Assembly (NCBI RefSeq): GCF_004143485.2
Contig: NZ_ML974130.1
Coordinates: 446,621 to 510,620 of the forward strand
Length of the DNA: 64,000 nucleotides
Direction: 5' to 3'
From: Halorussus amylolyticus
Lineage (GTDB): Archaea > Halobacteriota > Halobacteria > Halobacteriales > Haladaptataceae
Below, in pieces: positions 1 through 7,990 of the stretch. The translations under genes and the position numbers were made by a program. Under the pieces are notes generated by a model, which worked only from the letters and a program-made list of their open reading frames with translations, had not been told where the DNA came from and did not search any database. Every line of letters starts with the position of its first letter. Positions within the stretch are counted from its first letter, which is position 1.

Positions 1-114
1 TTACTCCCCCCCTACCCGCGGGGTTGCGGGGCTCCGGGGCCCCCCGTACCCGCGGCGACGGCAGGAAGGTCGGAAAGACGGAACCGCGGCGCCGGTCGCG
101 GGTGACGGAGAAAT

Positions 115-1071
115 TCAGTCGTCGGTGAGGTCGGCCGACGCCACGGACCCGTCGATGGGCGCGTCGGGAGTCGCCTCGCCGAGCTCGGGCGGCATGCCGA
201 GCTGGTAGTCGTCGGCGTCGCCCCGGAGTTCGGTGCGCCCGCGGTGAATCGCCACGTCGTCGTTGAGGTGGAGCCGAACCGCCTCCAGCAGCACGTCGGC
301 TTCGAGGGGTTGCCCCCGTCGCTTGACGGTCTCGATGGGCGCGCCGTCGGGCACGTCGAAGGCGCGCTGGGCCACGATGGGGCCTTGGTCGAGGTCGGTC
401 GTGACGTAGTGGGCGGTCACGCCCGCGATGCGGACGCCCGCCTCCTTGGCCTGCCGGTAGGCCTTCGCGCCGGGGAACGCGGGCAGCAGACTCGGGTGGA
501 CGTTGATGATTCGGCCCTCGTACCGGAACACGACGTTCGGGCCGAGGATGCGCATGTATCGGGCCAGCACCACGAGGTCGGTGTCGTACTCCGCGAGCAG
601 GTCGAGAAGTTTCCCCTCGTCGGGTGTACCGCTCCCGTCGCCGATGTCGTGGAACGGAACACCGTACTCCTCGGCGACCGGTCGGAGGTCGGGATGGTTG
701 CCGATGACGACGCCGATTTCCGCGTCGAGGTCGCCGGTCTCGCGCGCCGCGAGGAGTCGTTCGAGACAGTGAGACTCCTTGGTCACGAGAATCGCCATCT
801 GGCGGGTCTCGCGGTCGGCGGGGTAGCGAACCCGAACGTCCATGTCGAGGTCGCGGCCGAGTTCGTGGAGGTCGGCCCGGAGTTCGTCGCGCGAGACCGC
901 CATTCCGTCGGTATCGACCCGCATGGTCATCCGGAACAGGTCGTCGCGGACGGCCTGGTCGAGGTCCTCGATGTTGATTTCGCGCTCGAACAGCAGGGTC
1001 GTGATGCGGGCGATGAGTCCGGTGTCGTCGTCGCCGACGACGGTAATTTCGGTCAGTTCGTGCTGGCTCAT
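115..1071 (-). CDS. purU: Formyltetrahydrofolate deformylase PurU
   Basis: This 318-residue protein has an N-terminal ACT domain (about residues 5-75) and a C-terminal formyltransferase fold. The catalytic Asn-His-Asp triad is visible as N190 and H192 in INVHPSLLP and D228 in DLDQGPI, with the 38-residue Asn-Asp spacing usual for the family. It hydrolyses 10-formyl-tetrahydrofolate to formate and THF, supplying formate for purine synthesis in the cytoplasm. An upstream in-frame extension of 40 residues is Arg/Ser-rich and unlike the family, so I start at MSQHELTEITVVGDDD. The last 40 residues after the fold are an acidic tail. It is divergent from purS/purQ, which fits a purine role. Confidence 0.9.
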   Translation of the reverse strand: MSQHELTEITVVGDDDTGLIARITTLLFEREINIEDLDQAVRDDLFRMTMRVDTDGMAVSRDELRADLHELGRDLDMDVRVRYPADRETRQMAILVTKESHCLERLLAARETGDLDAEIGVVIGNHPDLRPVAEEYGVPFHDIGDGSGTPDEGKLLDLLAEYDTDLVVLARYMRILGPNVVFRYEGRIINVHPSLLPAFPGAKAYRQAKEAGVRIAGVTAHYVTTDLDQGPIVAQRAFDVPDGAPIETVKRRGQPLEADVLLEAVRLHLNDDVAIHRGRTELRGDADDYQLGMPPELGEATPDAPIDGSVASADLTDD

Positions 1072-1226
1072 CGGACCACCCGGCTCAGAGACATTGTTGG
1101 ACCGGCTACGCCCGGGAGACTGAAAAGGTGACGCTTTTGCGCAACACTCCCGGAGACATGACCACGTTCGTGCAACGAATCGGGATTCCAAAAGAGCTTT
1201 TGAGCATGGACGACCACCTTCGAGTG

Positions 1227-1478
1227 ATGACTGCCTACACCGCCACGGTCACGGTGCGCCTGAAACACGGCGTCCTCGACCCGGAGGCCGAGACGACCAA
1301 GCAGGCGCTCGAACGACTCGGTTTCGAAGTCGAGGGCCTGCGGTCGGCCGACCAGTTCGAACTCGACCTCGACGCCGACTCCGCCGACTCGGCGGGCGAG
1401 CGCGCCGAGGAGATGGCCGAGCGCCTGCTGGCGAACCCGACCATCCACGACTACGAGGTCGCGGTCAGCGAGCGATGA
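1227..1478 (+). CDS. purS: Phosphoribosylformylglycinamidine synthase subunit PurS
   Basis: An 83-residue protein beginning MTAYTATVTVRLKHGVLDPE, the typical PurS beta-alpha-beta fold and length. PurS bridges PurL and PurQ in the FGAM synthase complex (fourth step of purine synthesis). In-frame codons extend upstream but have no family resemblance, so the internal ATG is chosen. It lies 55 bp before purQ in the same direction and is almost certainly co-transcribed with it. purL is not in this window. Confidence 0.92.
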   Translation: MTAYTATVTVRLKHGVLDPEAETTKQALERLGFEVEGLRSADQFELDLDADSADSAGERAEEMAERLLANPTIHDYEVAVSER

Positions 1479-1533
1479 CGGTCGCAATCTCTCCGACACC
1501 GACCGTCTTCCGACACCACGGGAGGTGGTCGAA

Positions 1534-2211
1534 GTGACGGTCGCTGTCGTCCAATTCGGCGGCAGCAACTGCGACCGGGACGCCGAGCGCGCGCTCGCGC
1601 ACCTCGGCATCGACGCCGAACTCGTCTGGCACGAGGACGGCCTGCCCGACGCCGCCTCGGGCATCATGCTCCCCGGCGGCTTCTCGTACGGCGACTACCT
1701 CCGGGCGGGCGCGATTGCCGCGAACAGCCCCATCATGGCGGAGGTCCGTGAAGCCACCGAGAAGGGCACGCCGCTTCTGGGCGTCTGCAACGGCGCGCAA
1801 ATCGGCTCCGAATCCCGGCTCACGCCCGGCGCGTTCACCACGAACGCCTCCGCGCGGTTCCAGTGTGAGCGCGTCCACGTCCGGGTCGAGAACGCCGACA
1901 CGCCGTGGACCGCGGCCTACGACGAGGGCGAGGTCGTCGAACTCCCCATCGCCCACGGCGAGGGGCGGTTCGAAGTCACCGACGACCACCTCGAAGAACT
2001 CGAACGCGAGGACCGGATTCTGTTCCGGTACTGCGACGAAGACGGCGCGGTCACGCCCGAGGCGAACCCCAACGGCTCGAAGGGGAACGTCGCTGGCGTG
2101 GCTGGCGAGCGCGAGAACGTCGCGGTGCTGATGCCCCACCCCGAGCGCATCACGCTCCCCGACATCGGCGAGACCGACGGACAGGGAATCCTCCGCGGGT
2201 TCGAGAACTGA
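1534..2211 (+). CDS. purQ: Phosphoribosylformylglycinamidine synthase glutaminase subunit PurQ
   Basis: A class I glutamine amidotransferase of 225 residues. The nucleophile Cys is in GVCNGAQIG and the catalytic His in MPHPER near the C-terminus. It releases ammonia from glutamine for FGAM synthesis by PurL. I chose the GTG start giving MTVAVVQFGGSNCDRDA because a GGAGG Shine-Dalgarno-like run (1521-1525) sits about 8 nt upstream. An alternative GTG three codons earlier would overlap that site. Confidence 0.92.
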   Translation: MTVAVVQFGGSNCDRDAERALAHLGIDAELVWHEDGLPDAASGIMLPGGFSYGDYLRAGAIAANSPIMAEVREATEKGTPLLGVCNGAQIGSESRLTPGAFTTNASARFQCERVHVRVENADTPWTAAYDEGEVVELPIAHGEGRFEVTDDHLEELEREDRILFRYCDEDGAVTPEANPNGSKGNVAGVAGERENVAVLMPHPERITLPDIGETDGQGILRGFEN

Positions 2212-2230
2212 GCCGGTCGTCGCGGCGAAC

Positions 2231-2407
2231 TCACCCCGACGAGCGTCGCCCGTGGGCCGCGAGCAGGACCCAGACGAACAGCATGACGAGTAGCCACCCC
2301 ACGACGACGAGTACGGACCACGCCGACAGCGGCCCCGCAATCACCGATAGCGGCCCCGCAGTCACCGACGCAACTCCAATCGCCGCCGCGCCGGTGGTCG
2401 CCGTCAT
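2231..2407 (-). CDS. Small membrane protein, translationally coupled
   Basis: A 58-residue protein of unknown function beginning MTATTGAAAIGVASV. It has one strong hydrophobic helix (about residues 28-50, VLVVVGWLLVMLFVWVLLAA) and a basic C-terminal HGRRSSG, so the C-terminus is probably cytoplasmic. Its ATG overlaps the stop codon of the 41-residue gene upstream in an ATGA arrangement, a strong sign that the two are translated together. A longer in-frame extension exists but would read through the partner gene, so it is rejected. Confidence 0.6.
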   Translation of the reverse strand: MTATTGAAAIGVASVTAGPLSVIAGPLSAWSVLVVVGWLLVMLFVWVLLAAHGRRSSG

Positions 2408-2529
2408 CGCTCTATCTCCGCGGGCGCGTCGGTCGCTATCCACTGGTCGTCGCTCTCCTCGCTGTTCCGAATCTCCATCCACCCGTTCGAACAGAAGATA
2501 GTTTCGTAGTCGCCCCGTCCCTGAGACAT
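2404..2529 (-). CDS. Tiny acidic haloarchaeal protein (41 aa)
   Basis: This small reading frame encodes MSQGRGDYETIFCSNGWMEI followed by an acidic second half ending ATDAPAEIER. The composition is haloarchaeal (Asp/Glu-rich with a single Cys) and the gene ends in an ATGA overlap with the following membrane-protein gene. It resembles small haloarchaeal DUF proteins I have seen annotated, but I cannot name the family with certainty. A partner or regulatory role for the membrane peptide is inferred only from coupling. Confidence 0.6.
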   Translation of the reverse strand: MSQGRGDYETIFCSNGWMEIRNSEESDDQWIATDAPAEIER

Positions 2530-2744
2530 TTCGTCTACACGCCGGGTCGGCGACCACCGGCGAACTCCCCCGGTCGCCGGGCCGCCTTCGGCGTGCCCCC
2601 CGAGCGAACACGAGGACCGAGACCGACTTTGTTATCCGGCGAGTATCCGGGCGGTACGGTCGTCCTACGTCCGAGAAGCTTCCGTTGAATCGTCCCGAGC
2701 CGACGGAAATACGCCGCTACCGGGTCGGTCGCGGAGCGAGTACG

Positions 2745-3830
2745 TTATCGAGTTAGCGGGAGGCTGAATCCGGTCTCGCGCTCCATCACGGCGTTCCACG
2801 TCGCCTCGCAGTCGCACGAGACCTCCGAGAACACCGAGGGGTCTTGGCGAAGGTCGAAGTCCTTGATGGCGGTCTGGACCCGGTCGTCGCAGTCGCCGCA
2901 GTTGTGCGCGCCGCGGTCGCTTCCGTGGCCGACCGGGTCCGAGACCACGATGGCGTCGGCGTCCGCGGTGTCTTCGAGCACCTCGGCGACCGACCAGAGC
3001 CACGGCGGGCGGTAGCCGTTTCGGAAGTACAGTTCGTCTACCATCGTGTACCGCTGGACGTTGGTGGGGTTCATCGAGACGGTGTGAGCGTACTCGGCGC
3101 ACCTGCGAATCGACCGCTTCATGTCCTCGACGGCCTCGGATTCGGAGAGGAACGGCGGCTTCATCAGGAGGTAGGCCTTGATGCCAGCGCCCGCCTCCTC
3201 GGCGTGTTCGCTCGCCTCGATGAAGTCCTCGAAGTCGAAGTACTTGTTGACGCAGTCGTGGCGCACGCGGTCGGTCGCGGTTTCGAGACCGACCGCCACG
3301 TCGGTGTCGAGACCCTGCTCGGTGAAGTCCTCGATTTTCTCGCGCTCCACGAAGTCGGGCAGGCTCTCGACCACGATTCGCTCGCGGTCGGCGAACGTCT
3401 CGGCGATGGCTCGGCGGGTCTGTGCGCCGACTTCGCGTTCGTCCAAGAACGACCCGGAGGTGTAAATCTTGATGAGACCCGACTTCCCGTCGGCCTCGCC
3501 CGCCTCGATTTTGTCTCGTTCGTGTTCGAGACACACCTCGATTTGGTCCATCAGCGCGTCGTGGGCGACCGACCCGCCCTCGACCGATTCGGCGACGTAG
3601 CCGCACATCGTACAGCCTCCGGCGCGCGCCCACCGACACCCGCCGGTGTTGAGGATGATGGTGAGACTCTGGTAGACGCCGCCGGGCGTCTTGTCCTCGT
3701 CTATCCAGACCCGAGTCGGCTCGTGGGGGTCGTACGTCTTGTCCTTCTGGGCGCGAATAGACCGCATCACCTTGTTGTGGGCGTCCATCCCCCGCCCCTG
3801 CTCGTACACGTCGGGCGTCGGCTTGCTCAT
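2745..3830 (-). CDS. raSEA: Archaeosine biosynthesis radical SAM protein RaSEA
   Basis: A 361-residue radical SAM enzyme. The iron-sulfur motif is the unusual CRWARAGGCTMCGY (C-x7-C-x2-C), followed by a TIM-barrel core with SGSFLDEREVG and VVESLPDF. Later CGDCDD and CDCEATW add Cys pairs that could bind a further metal. RaSEA acts with ArcS to turn the lysine adduct of preQ0 at tRNA position 15 into archaeosine. The start gives MSKPTPDVYEQGRGMDAHNK, and upstream in-frame sequence is low-quality. ArcS is not adjacent. The region just upstream carries tandem repeats and a palindrome (separate entries). Confidence 0.88.
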   Translation of the reverse strand: MSKPTPDVYEQGRGMDAHNKVMRSIRAQKDKTYDPHEPTRVWIDEDKTPGGVYQSLTIILNTGGCRWARAGGCTMCGYVAESVEGGSVAHDALMDQIEVCLEHERDKIEAGEADGKSGLIKIYTSGSFLDEREVGAQTRRAIAETFADRERIVVESLPDFVEREKIEDFTEQGLDTDVAVGLETATDRVRHDCVNKYFDFEDFIEASEHAEEAGAGIKAYLLMKPPFLSESEAVEDMKRSIRRCAEYAHTVSMNPTNVQRYTMVDELYFRNGYRPPWLWSVAEVLEDTADADAIVVSDPVGHGSDRGAHNCGDCDDRVQTAIKDFDLRQDPSVFSEVSCDCEATWNAVMERETGFSLPLTR

Positions 3831-3880
3831 TGGGAATCGGTAGTGGTCGCCCGCGTAAATCGGCTTCGGAGACGACCCCG

Positions 3881-3913
3881 GCCCGACGCTCGGCGAAACG
3901 CCGAGCGTCGGGC
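3881..3913. repeat. Perfect palindrome, 15-bp stem, AAA loop
   Basis: Inverted repeat GCCCGACGCTCGGCG / CGCCGAGCGTCGGGC separated by AAA. It lies between the RaSEA start and the end of the membrane-protein gene on the same strand. It could terminate upstream transcription, or it may belong to the set of similar palindromes scattered through this window. Confidence 0.85.
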
Positions 3914-3924
3914 GTGAAATATCC

Positions 3925-3990
3925 GAGACGAATGCGAAAACAGTCGGAGACAAATGCGAAAACGGTCGGAGACGAAACGGTCGGAAAACG
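3925..3990. repeat. 22-bp imperfect tandem repeats
   Basis: Two 22-bp units (3925-3946 and 3947-3968) differ at two positions and share the core ATGCGAAAAC. A third, shortened unit (3969-3983, GAGACGAAACGGTCG) follows. They sit in the leader region of RaSEA, downstream of the membrane-protein stop codon. Function is unknown; iterated regulator binding sites are one possibility. Confidence 0.8.
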
Positions 3991-4002
3991 AAGCTCGCGC
4001 GG

Positions 4003-4794
4003 TCAGCCGAGTTTGTCGTAGTCGTCCTGCTGGGAGCGATACCAGAGCGCGCCGCCCACGATGGCGACCAGCACGACCAGTCCGACGCCGCCGTACAGCA
4101 GCATCTGGGTCTGTTGGTTCGACTGTGCGGCCGACTCGGCACCCTCTGTGGCCTCGCCAGCCAGATTGCCCGCGAGCTCGAAGTTCTCGCCGTCGAACGC
4201 CGAGATGGCGTCTTCGAGGTCGCCCTCGGCGTCCGAGACGCTCGCACCGCTGCTCTCGGCGTCCGAAATCGCGGCTTCGGCGTCTTCGATGGCCGAGCGC
4301 GCCTCGTCGCTCTCGGCGGTGTACGGTCGGAACTCCCACGAGTCGAGGGTGTCGCTGTTACCGCCGTCGCGGACCTGATTCAGTTCGGTCAGCAGGTGCA
4401 TCTGGGCCGGGTCGTAGGTGAAGTCCGACACCTCCGCCACGGTTCCCTCGATGGTGACCTCGACTTCGGCGGCGTTGGTGTCGCTCTGGAGCGTGTGGTT
4501 GAACGACTGGCCGTCGTAGGACTCCTGGGAGACCTTGTCGCCGCCCTGGTCGTACAGCTTGACGGTCCACGTCACGCTTTCGAGTTCGGTCTCGCCGTTG
4601 AGCGTCCACTCGTCGTACTCGCTGAACGGCCGGTCGAGCGTGTACGTCGTAGTCACTTCCTCGCCGACCTCGGCGTCGGAGGGGGCGTCGCTCGCCGACA
4701 CCGACACCGCGGCCGCGGCCGGTGCGGCCGCCGAGACGACCAGCGTTGTGGCGAACAGCAGGGTCAGGAGTTTAGAATAGTGGTTCGAGTTCAT
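4003..4794 (-). CDS. Secreted, C-terminally anchored protein coupled to CetZ
   Basis: A 263-residue protein of unknown function. It has a signal peptide (hydrophobic LLTLLFATTLVVSAAAPAAAA), an extracellular beta-rich domain (about residues 30-130), an Ala/Asp/Glu-rich segment likely to form a coiled coil (about 155-215), and a C-terminal membrane helix near 228-250 ending in a short cytoplasmic YRSQQDDYDKLG. Its start lies 23 bp inside the 3' end of cetZ, so it is probably translated by coupling. That suggests an envelope-side partner for the cytoskeletal protein, an inference from arrangement only. Confidence 0.8.
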   Translation of the reverse strand: MNSNHYSKLLTLLFATTLVVSAAAPAAAAVSVSASDAPSDAEVGEEVTTTYTLDRPFSEYDEWTLNGETELESVTWTVKLYDQGGDKVSQESYDGQSFNHTLQSDTNAAEVEVTIEGTVAEVSDFTYDPAQMHLLTELNQVRDGGNSDTLDSWEFRPYTAESDEARSAIEDAEAAISDAESSGASVSDAEGDLEDAISAFDGENFELAGNLAGEATEGAESAAQSNQQTQMLLYGGVGLVVLVAIVGGALWYRSQQDDYDKLG

Positions 4795-5950
4795 CGTCGT
4801 CGTCCTCCACGAGTTCTTCCAAGTTCTCTTCGCTCTCCTCCCGGATGTCGTCGATGTTGTCCTGGGCCTCTATCGCGACTTCCTGTAGCTCCTTGATGCG
4901 CGGGACGTTGTTCACGCCCGACAGGAGAATGACGCCCGCGACGAAGTTGGAGTCGGCCACCGGGTAGTCGCCGCCCCGGACCTCCATCGAACCGGTCTGC
5001 TCCTCCAGCCACTTCCGCCCGCGCTCTATGCCTTTCCGATTGAGGTGCTGGGGCGGGCCGCTCATGACGAGGAGGGCGCGCTCGGTGCCTTCGATTTCGC
5101 AGGGCAGGGTGAGTCGGCCGAGCGCCGCCTTCCGGACGAGGCTCGTGATACGATTGGTCGTGTTGGCGGTGTCGGTGGGTTCGTCGTCACCGCCGGTGAA
5201 CCGCGAGAGCAGGCCGCCACCGGAGTTGCTGTTCTCGACTTCCTCGGCCGCGTAGCCGATGGTCGAGACGCCGCCCCCGGCGAGCGTGTTGATGATTTCG
5301 CTGGAGTCCACGACGCTCTCGGCGACCTGGTCGCCGCCGCCGACTTCGCCCGCGCCGAACAGGATGCCGAATCGGCGCACGATTTCCTCGTTGATTTCGG
5401 CGTAGCCGCTGGTGATGGACTCGCCGGACTGTCGCCACGCGTCGTTGTCGAACACCATCAGATTGTCCACTTCGCGGACGAACGTCTGGAACGACCGCGC
5501 GGCGTTGAGCGTGTAGATACCCCCCTCGTCGCCGCCGGGCAGGATGCCGAGCCCGTACACCGGTTCGGTGTAGATTCGCTTGAGATGCTTGGCGAGGACC
5601 GGGGCACCGCCCGACCCCGTCCCGCCGCCCATCCCGGCGATGATGAGGAACGCGTCGACTTCGTGGACAGGGATGGTGTCGATTGCCCCCTGAATCTCGT
5701 CGATGTCCTCCTCGGCGATTTCCGCGCCGAGTTCGTTGTCTGCGCCGACGCCGTGACCTTTGACCCGAGACTGTCCGATAAGGACCCGTTGGTCCTGCGG
5801 AATGTTCTCGAGTCCCATCAGGTCCGCCTTCGCGGAGTTCACCGCGACTGCGGACCTGACGATGTCACTTCCGGTTCGCTGGTCGTGCTCCAGGAACCTG
5901 TCGACTATCTTCCCACCGGCCTGCCCGAAACCAATCATTGCGAGCTTCAT
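4772..5950 (-). CDS. cetZ: Tubulin/FtsZ-like cytoskeletal protein CetZ
   Basis: A 392-residue member of the archaeal CetZ family. The GTP-binding signature GGGTGSGG is at residues 108-115 and the N-terminal nucleotide loop is GFGQAGGKIVDRF. CetZ proteins form GTP-dependent filaments that control cell shape and motility in haloarchaea; they are distinct from division FtsZ. The C-terminus is a very acidic tail ending DELEPLF. I start at MKLAMIGFGQAGG, because the 11 upstream in-frame residues are not family-like. A TATA-like AAGCTTAACC element on the coding strand (about 5998-6008) lies upstream. The next gene starts inside this one. Confidence 0.93.
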   Translation of the reverse strand: MKLAMIGFGQAGGKIVDRFLEHDQRTGSDIVRSAVAVNSAKADLMGLENIPQDQRVLIGQSRVKGHGVGADNELGAEIAEEDIDEIQGAIDTIPVHEVDAFLIIAGMGGGTGSGGAPVLAKHLKRIYTEPVYGLGILPGGDEGGIYTLNAARSFQTFVREVDNLMVFDNDAWRQSGESITSGYAEINEEIVRRFGILFGAGEVGGGDQVAESVVDSSEIINTLAGGGVSTIGYAAEEVENSNSGGGLLSRFTGGDDEPTDTANTTNRITSLVRKAALGRLTLPCEIEGTERALLVMSGPPQHLNRKGIERGRKWLEEQTGSMEVRGGDYPVADSNFVAGVILLSGVNNVPRIKELQEVAIEAQDNIDDIREESEENLEELVEDDDDELEPLF

Positions 5951-6179
5951 TTTCCGTACCGTACTCCGTTGGGAGAAACACAACGGTGACGCGTGGTTAA
6001 GCTTTTTGGTCCGCTGGCCGACACCGAGAACGCCCTCGTTACGGAAAACCGCAAGACGGTAACGGGTCGTTACTCAAATGGCGCTATCAACTACGACTCG
6101 CGGACATGTTCTTTTAAGTTTATACGCGGCTCGATGTATCATCTCCGGGTCCGTTTGGCGCCTTCCTGAGGGTGATTCT

Positions 6180-6213
6180 GCGCCCGCGTCAGACGCCCGT
6201 CCGCCGCGGGCGC
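6180..6213. terminator. Possible hairpin terminator after the reductase gene
   Basis: A 9-bp stem GCGCCCGCG / CGCGGGCGC with a 16-nt loop lies 25 nt past the stop codon of the minus-strand reductase gene. There is no T-run, so a terminator role is tentative. Confidence 0.35.
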
Positions 6214-6238
6214 GCGGACAGAACCCGACCTCGAACCG

Positions 6239-7123
6239 TCACTTCTCGACGCCGAGATACGCCGCGAGCGTGGTCAAATCGGCCGCTTCGACGCCGAACG
6301 CGTCGATGTCGTTGTGCGCAACCGTGTTGTCCATCTTTAGCGACCGGAACTGGTCGGCCCCGAACGGGACGAACGGAATCGGGTCGGCAGCGGTGAGACC
6401 GAGCTTCGACAGCGCCATCGGAACCGGGAGGACGGTCAGCGACTTCCCCTCCGCGCGGTACGCGAGTTTTGCGACGTCGGCCATCGTCAGCACCTCGGGA
6501 CCGCCGATTTCGTAGGTCTCGCCGTCGTGGTCTTCGTCCACCCCGTCGGCGAGAATCGGCACGAGGTCGCCGACCCAAATCGGCTGGAAGCGGGTCTTGC
6601 CGCCGCCGGGGAGCGCGGTGACGTACGGCGTCGTCAGCTTCTTCGTGAAGCCGACGAACTCCCCGCCGTCGCCGAACACCACCGATGGCCGAAACGTGGT
6701 GTACGCGAGTCCGGAGTCCTCGACCACCTGCTCGGCCTGTCCCTTGGCTCGGATGTACTCGGTCGGCCCGTCGGGGTCGGCACCGAGCGCGCTCATCTGG
6801 ACGATTTTTCGCACGCCGTGGCGCTCGGCCGCCTCGATGACGTTCTGCGTGCCGCCGAGGTGGACCGCCATGTGGGACGCTCCGCCGGAGGGCTTGAACA
6901 GCGGCGAGAGCGACACCAGATTCACGACCGCGTCTTGGTCCTCGAACGCGGCCTCGATGGAATCGACGTCGGTCACGTCACCCTTCGCTCGCTCGACCCC
7001 GGCCGGGAGGTCGGCGTCGTCGGGGTCGCGCGCGAGGACGGTCACGTCGTGGCCGCGGTCGTCGAGTTCGGCCACGAGGTTCGTCCCGATGAATCCGGTT
7101 CCTCCAGCTACGAGAATGTTCAT
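6239..7123 (-). CDS. NAD(P)-binding SDR-type reductase (NDUFA9-like)
   Basis: A 294-residue atypical short-chain dehydrogenase. The N-terminal dinucleotide-binding motif is AGGTGFIGTNL, followed by a conserved YIRAKGQAE segment in place of the classical YxxxK. The overall sequence resembles the complex I NDUFA9-like subfamily that haloarchaea usually carry as a stand-alone protein. Substrate cannot be told. The start MNILVAGGTGF is at the beginning of the Rossmann fold; the longer in-frame extension runs through the repeat-filled intergenic region and is rejected. It is divergent from tmk. Confidence 0.82.
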   Translation of the reverse strand: MNILVAGGTGFIGTNLVAELDDRGHDVTVLARDPDDADLPAGVERAKGDVTDVDSIEAAFEDQDAVVNLVSLSPLFKPSGGASHMAVHLGGTQNVIEAAERHGVRKIVQMSALGADPDGPTEYIRAKGQAEQVVEDSGLAYTTFRPSVVFGDGGEFVGFTKKLTTPYVTALPGGGKTRFQPIWVGDLVPILADGVDEDHDGETYEIGGPEVLTMADVAKLAYRAEGKSLTVLPVPMALSKLGLTAADPIPFVPFGADQFRSLKMDNTVAHNDIDAFGVEAADLTTLAAYLGVEK

Positions 7124-7152
7124 ATACGGGATAGGTAGCGACGGCAAGTAAA

Positions 7153-7221
7153 GGTACTGGGCCACTCCTTGTCTCGGTATCGGGCCATTCTCTGCCTTGG
7201 TACCGGGACACTCTGTCACCC
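7153..7221. repeat. Three 23-bp imperfect tandem repeats
   Basis: Units begin at 7153, 7176 and 7199, each starting GGTA(C/T) and followed by (T/C)GGGxCACTC-like sequence. They lie between two divergent genes (reductase and tmk), immediately before a 40-bp palindrome. Regular spacing of about two helical turns would suit cooperative protein binding. Confidence 0.75.
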
Positions 7222-7222
7222 G

Positions 7223-7262
7223 GTTCGAGCGAGTCGCGTCCGCGGACGCGACTCGCTCGAAC
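7223..7262. repeat. 40-bp perfect palindrome without loop
   Basis: Two 20-nt arms, the left one GTTCGAGCGAGTCGCGTCCG, are exact reverse complements with no spacer. The element is in the divergent reductase/tmk intergenic region, 47 bp before the tmk TATA box. It may be a symmetric binding site, a cruciform-forming element or a mobile palindrome. Confidence 0.9.
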
Positions 7263-7308
7263 GCCCGGTCCGGATTTCTACTCACGCTTCGCCTCGGACC
7301 CACAGCCA

Positions 7309-7316
7309 TTTATACC
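7309..7316 (+). promoter_or_regulatory. TATA box of tmk
   Basis: TTTATACC lies 22-29 bp before the tmk ATG, the spacing expected for a leaderless archaeal transcript. Confidence 0.65.
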
Positions 7317-7337
7317 GAGCCGCGACCACCTGCGAGT

Positions 7338-7940
7338 ATGCTCATCACGCTGGAGGGCCTCGACGGGAGCGGTAAGACGACGGTGTGGGAGGTGCTCCGC
7401 GAGGAGTTCCCGGAGTTCGTCTACACCCGCGAACCGACCGACACGTGGTACGGCGAGGCGGTCGAGCGGTCGGTCTCCGACGACGACGCCGACCCCGTCG
7501 CCGAACTGTTTCTCTACACCGCCGACCACGCCGCCCACCTCTCGGAGACGGTTCGCCCCGCGCTCGAATCGGGCGAGGTGGTCGTTTCGGACCGCTACTC
7601 CGACTCGCGGTACGCGTATCAGGCGGTCAGCATCGAGGGCGCTGTCCGGCGACCGCTCGAATACATCCGCGGCATCCACCAGCCGTGGACCCGGCCGCCC
7701 GACGCCACCATCTACCTCGACGTGGACCCCGAGACGGGCGCGGCCCGGAGCGGCGCGACCAACAAGTTCGAGCAGGCCGCGTTTCTGAGTCAGGTCCAGA
7801 GCAACTACGAGCGCCTGCTGAAGGCCGAACCGGAGCGATTCGTCCGGGTCGATGCGACCCAGTCGCCCGAAGCGGTCCTCGACTCCGTCGTGGACGTGGT
7901 GGCGCGACTCCGCGACGACTTCGACGACGCCGACGAGTAG
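7338..7940 (+). CDS. tmk: Thymidylate kinase
   Basis: A 200-residue dTMP kinase with the P-loop GLDGSGKTT at residues 7-15, the [11 protein letters not shown] motif that binds dTMP, and a short lid region near [10 protein letters not shown]. It phosphorylates dTMP to dTDP in the cytoplasm for DNA synthesis. The start [13 protein letters not shown] is fixed by the fold and by a TATA box at leaderless distance; longer N-terminal readings cross the palindrome upstream. Length is normal for archaeal Tmk. Confidence 0.92.
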   Translation: MLITLEGLDGSGKTTVWEVLREEFPEFVYTREPTDTWYGEAVERSVSDDDADPVAELFLYTADHAAHLSETVRPALESGEVVVSDRYSDSRYAYQAVSIEGAVRRPLEYIRGIHQPWTRPPDATIYLDVDPETGAARSGATNKFEQAAFLSQVQSNYERLLKAEPERFVRVDATQSPEAVLDSVVDVVARLRDDFDDADE

Positions 7941-7990
7941 ACTTCTTGCGCTCTCGGTAGGCCTTTTGCGCTCTCACCCGTACGACGAGT

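Noticed and set aside
2665-3639. Alternative minus-strand frame in the RaSEA gene
   Set aside because: Very Arg-rich, no family match, and it lies wholly over the well-supported RaSEA reading frame.
6111-6240. tRNA or small RNA after the TTTAAGTTTATAC promoter-like sequence
   Set aside because: No cloverleaf or conserved T-loop sequence can be traced; the rest is the 3' flank of the reductase gene.
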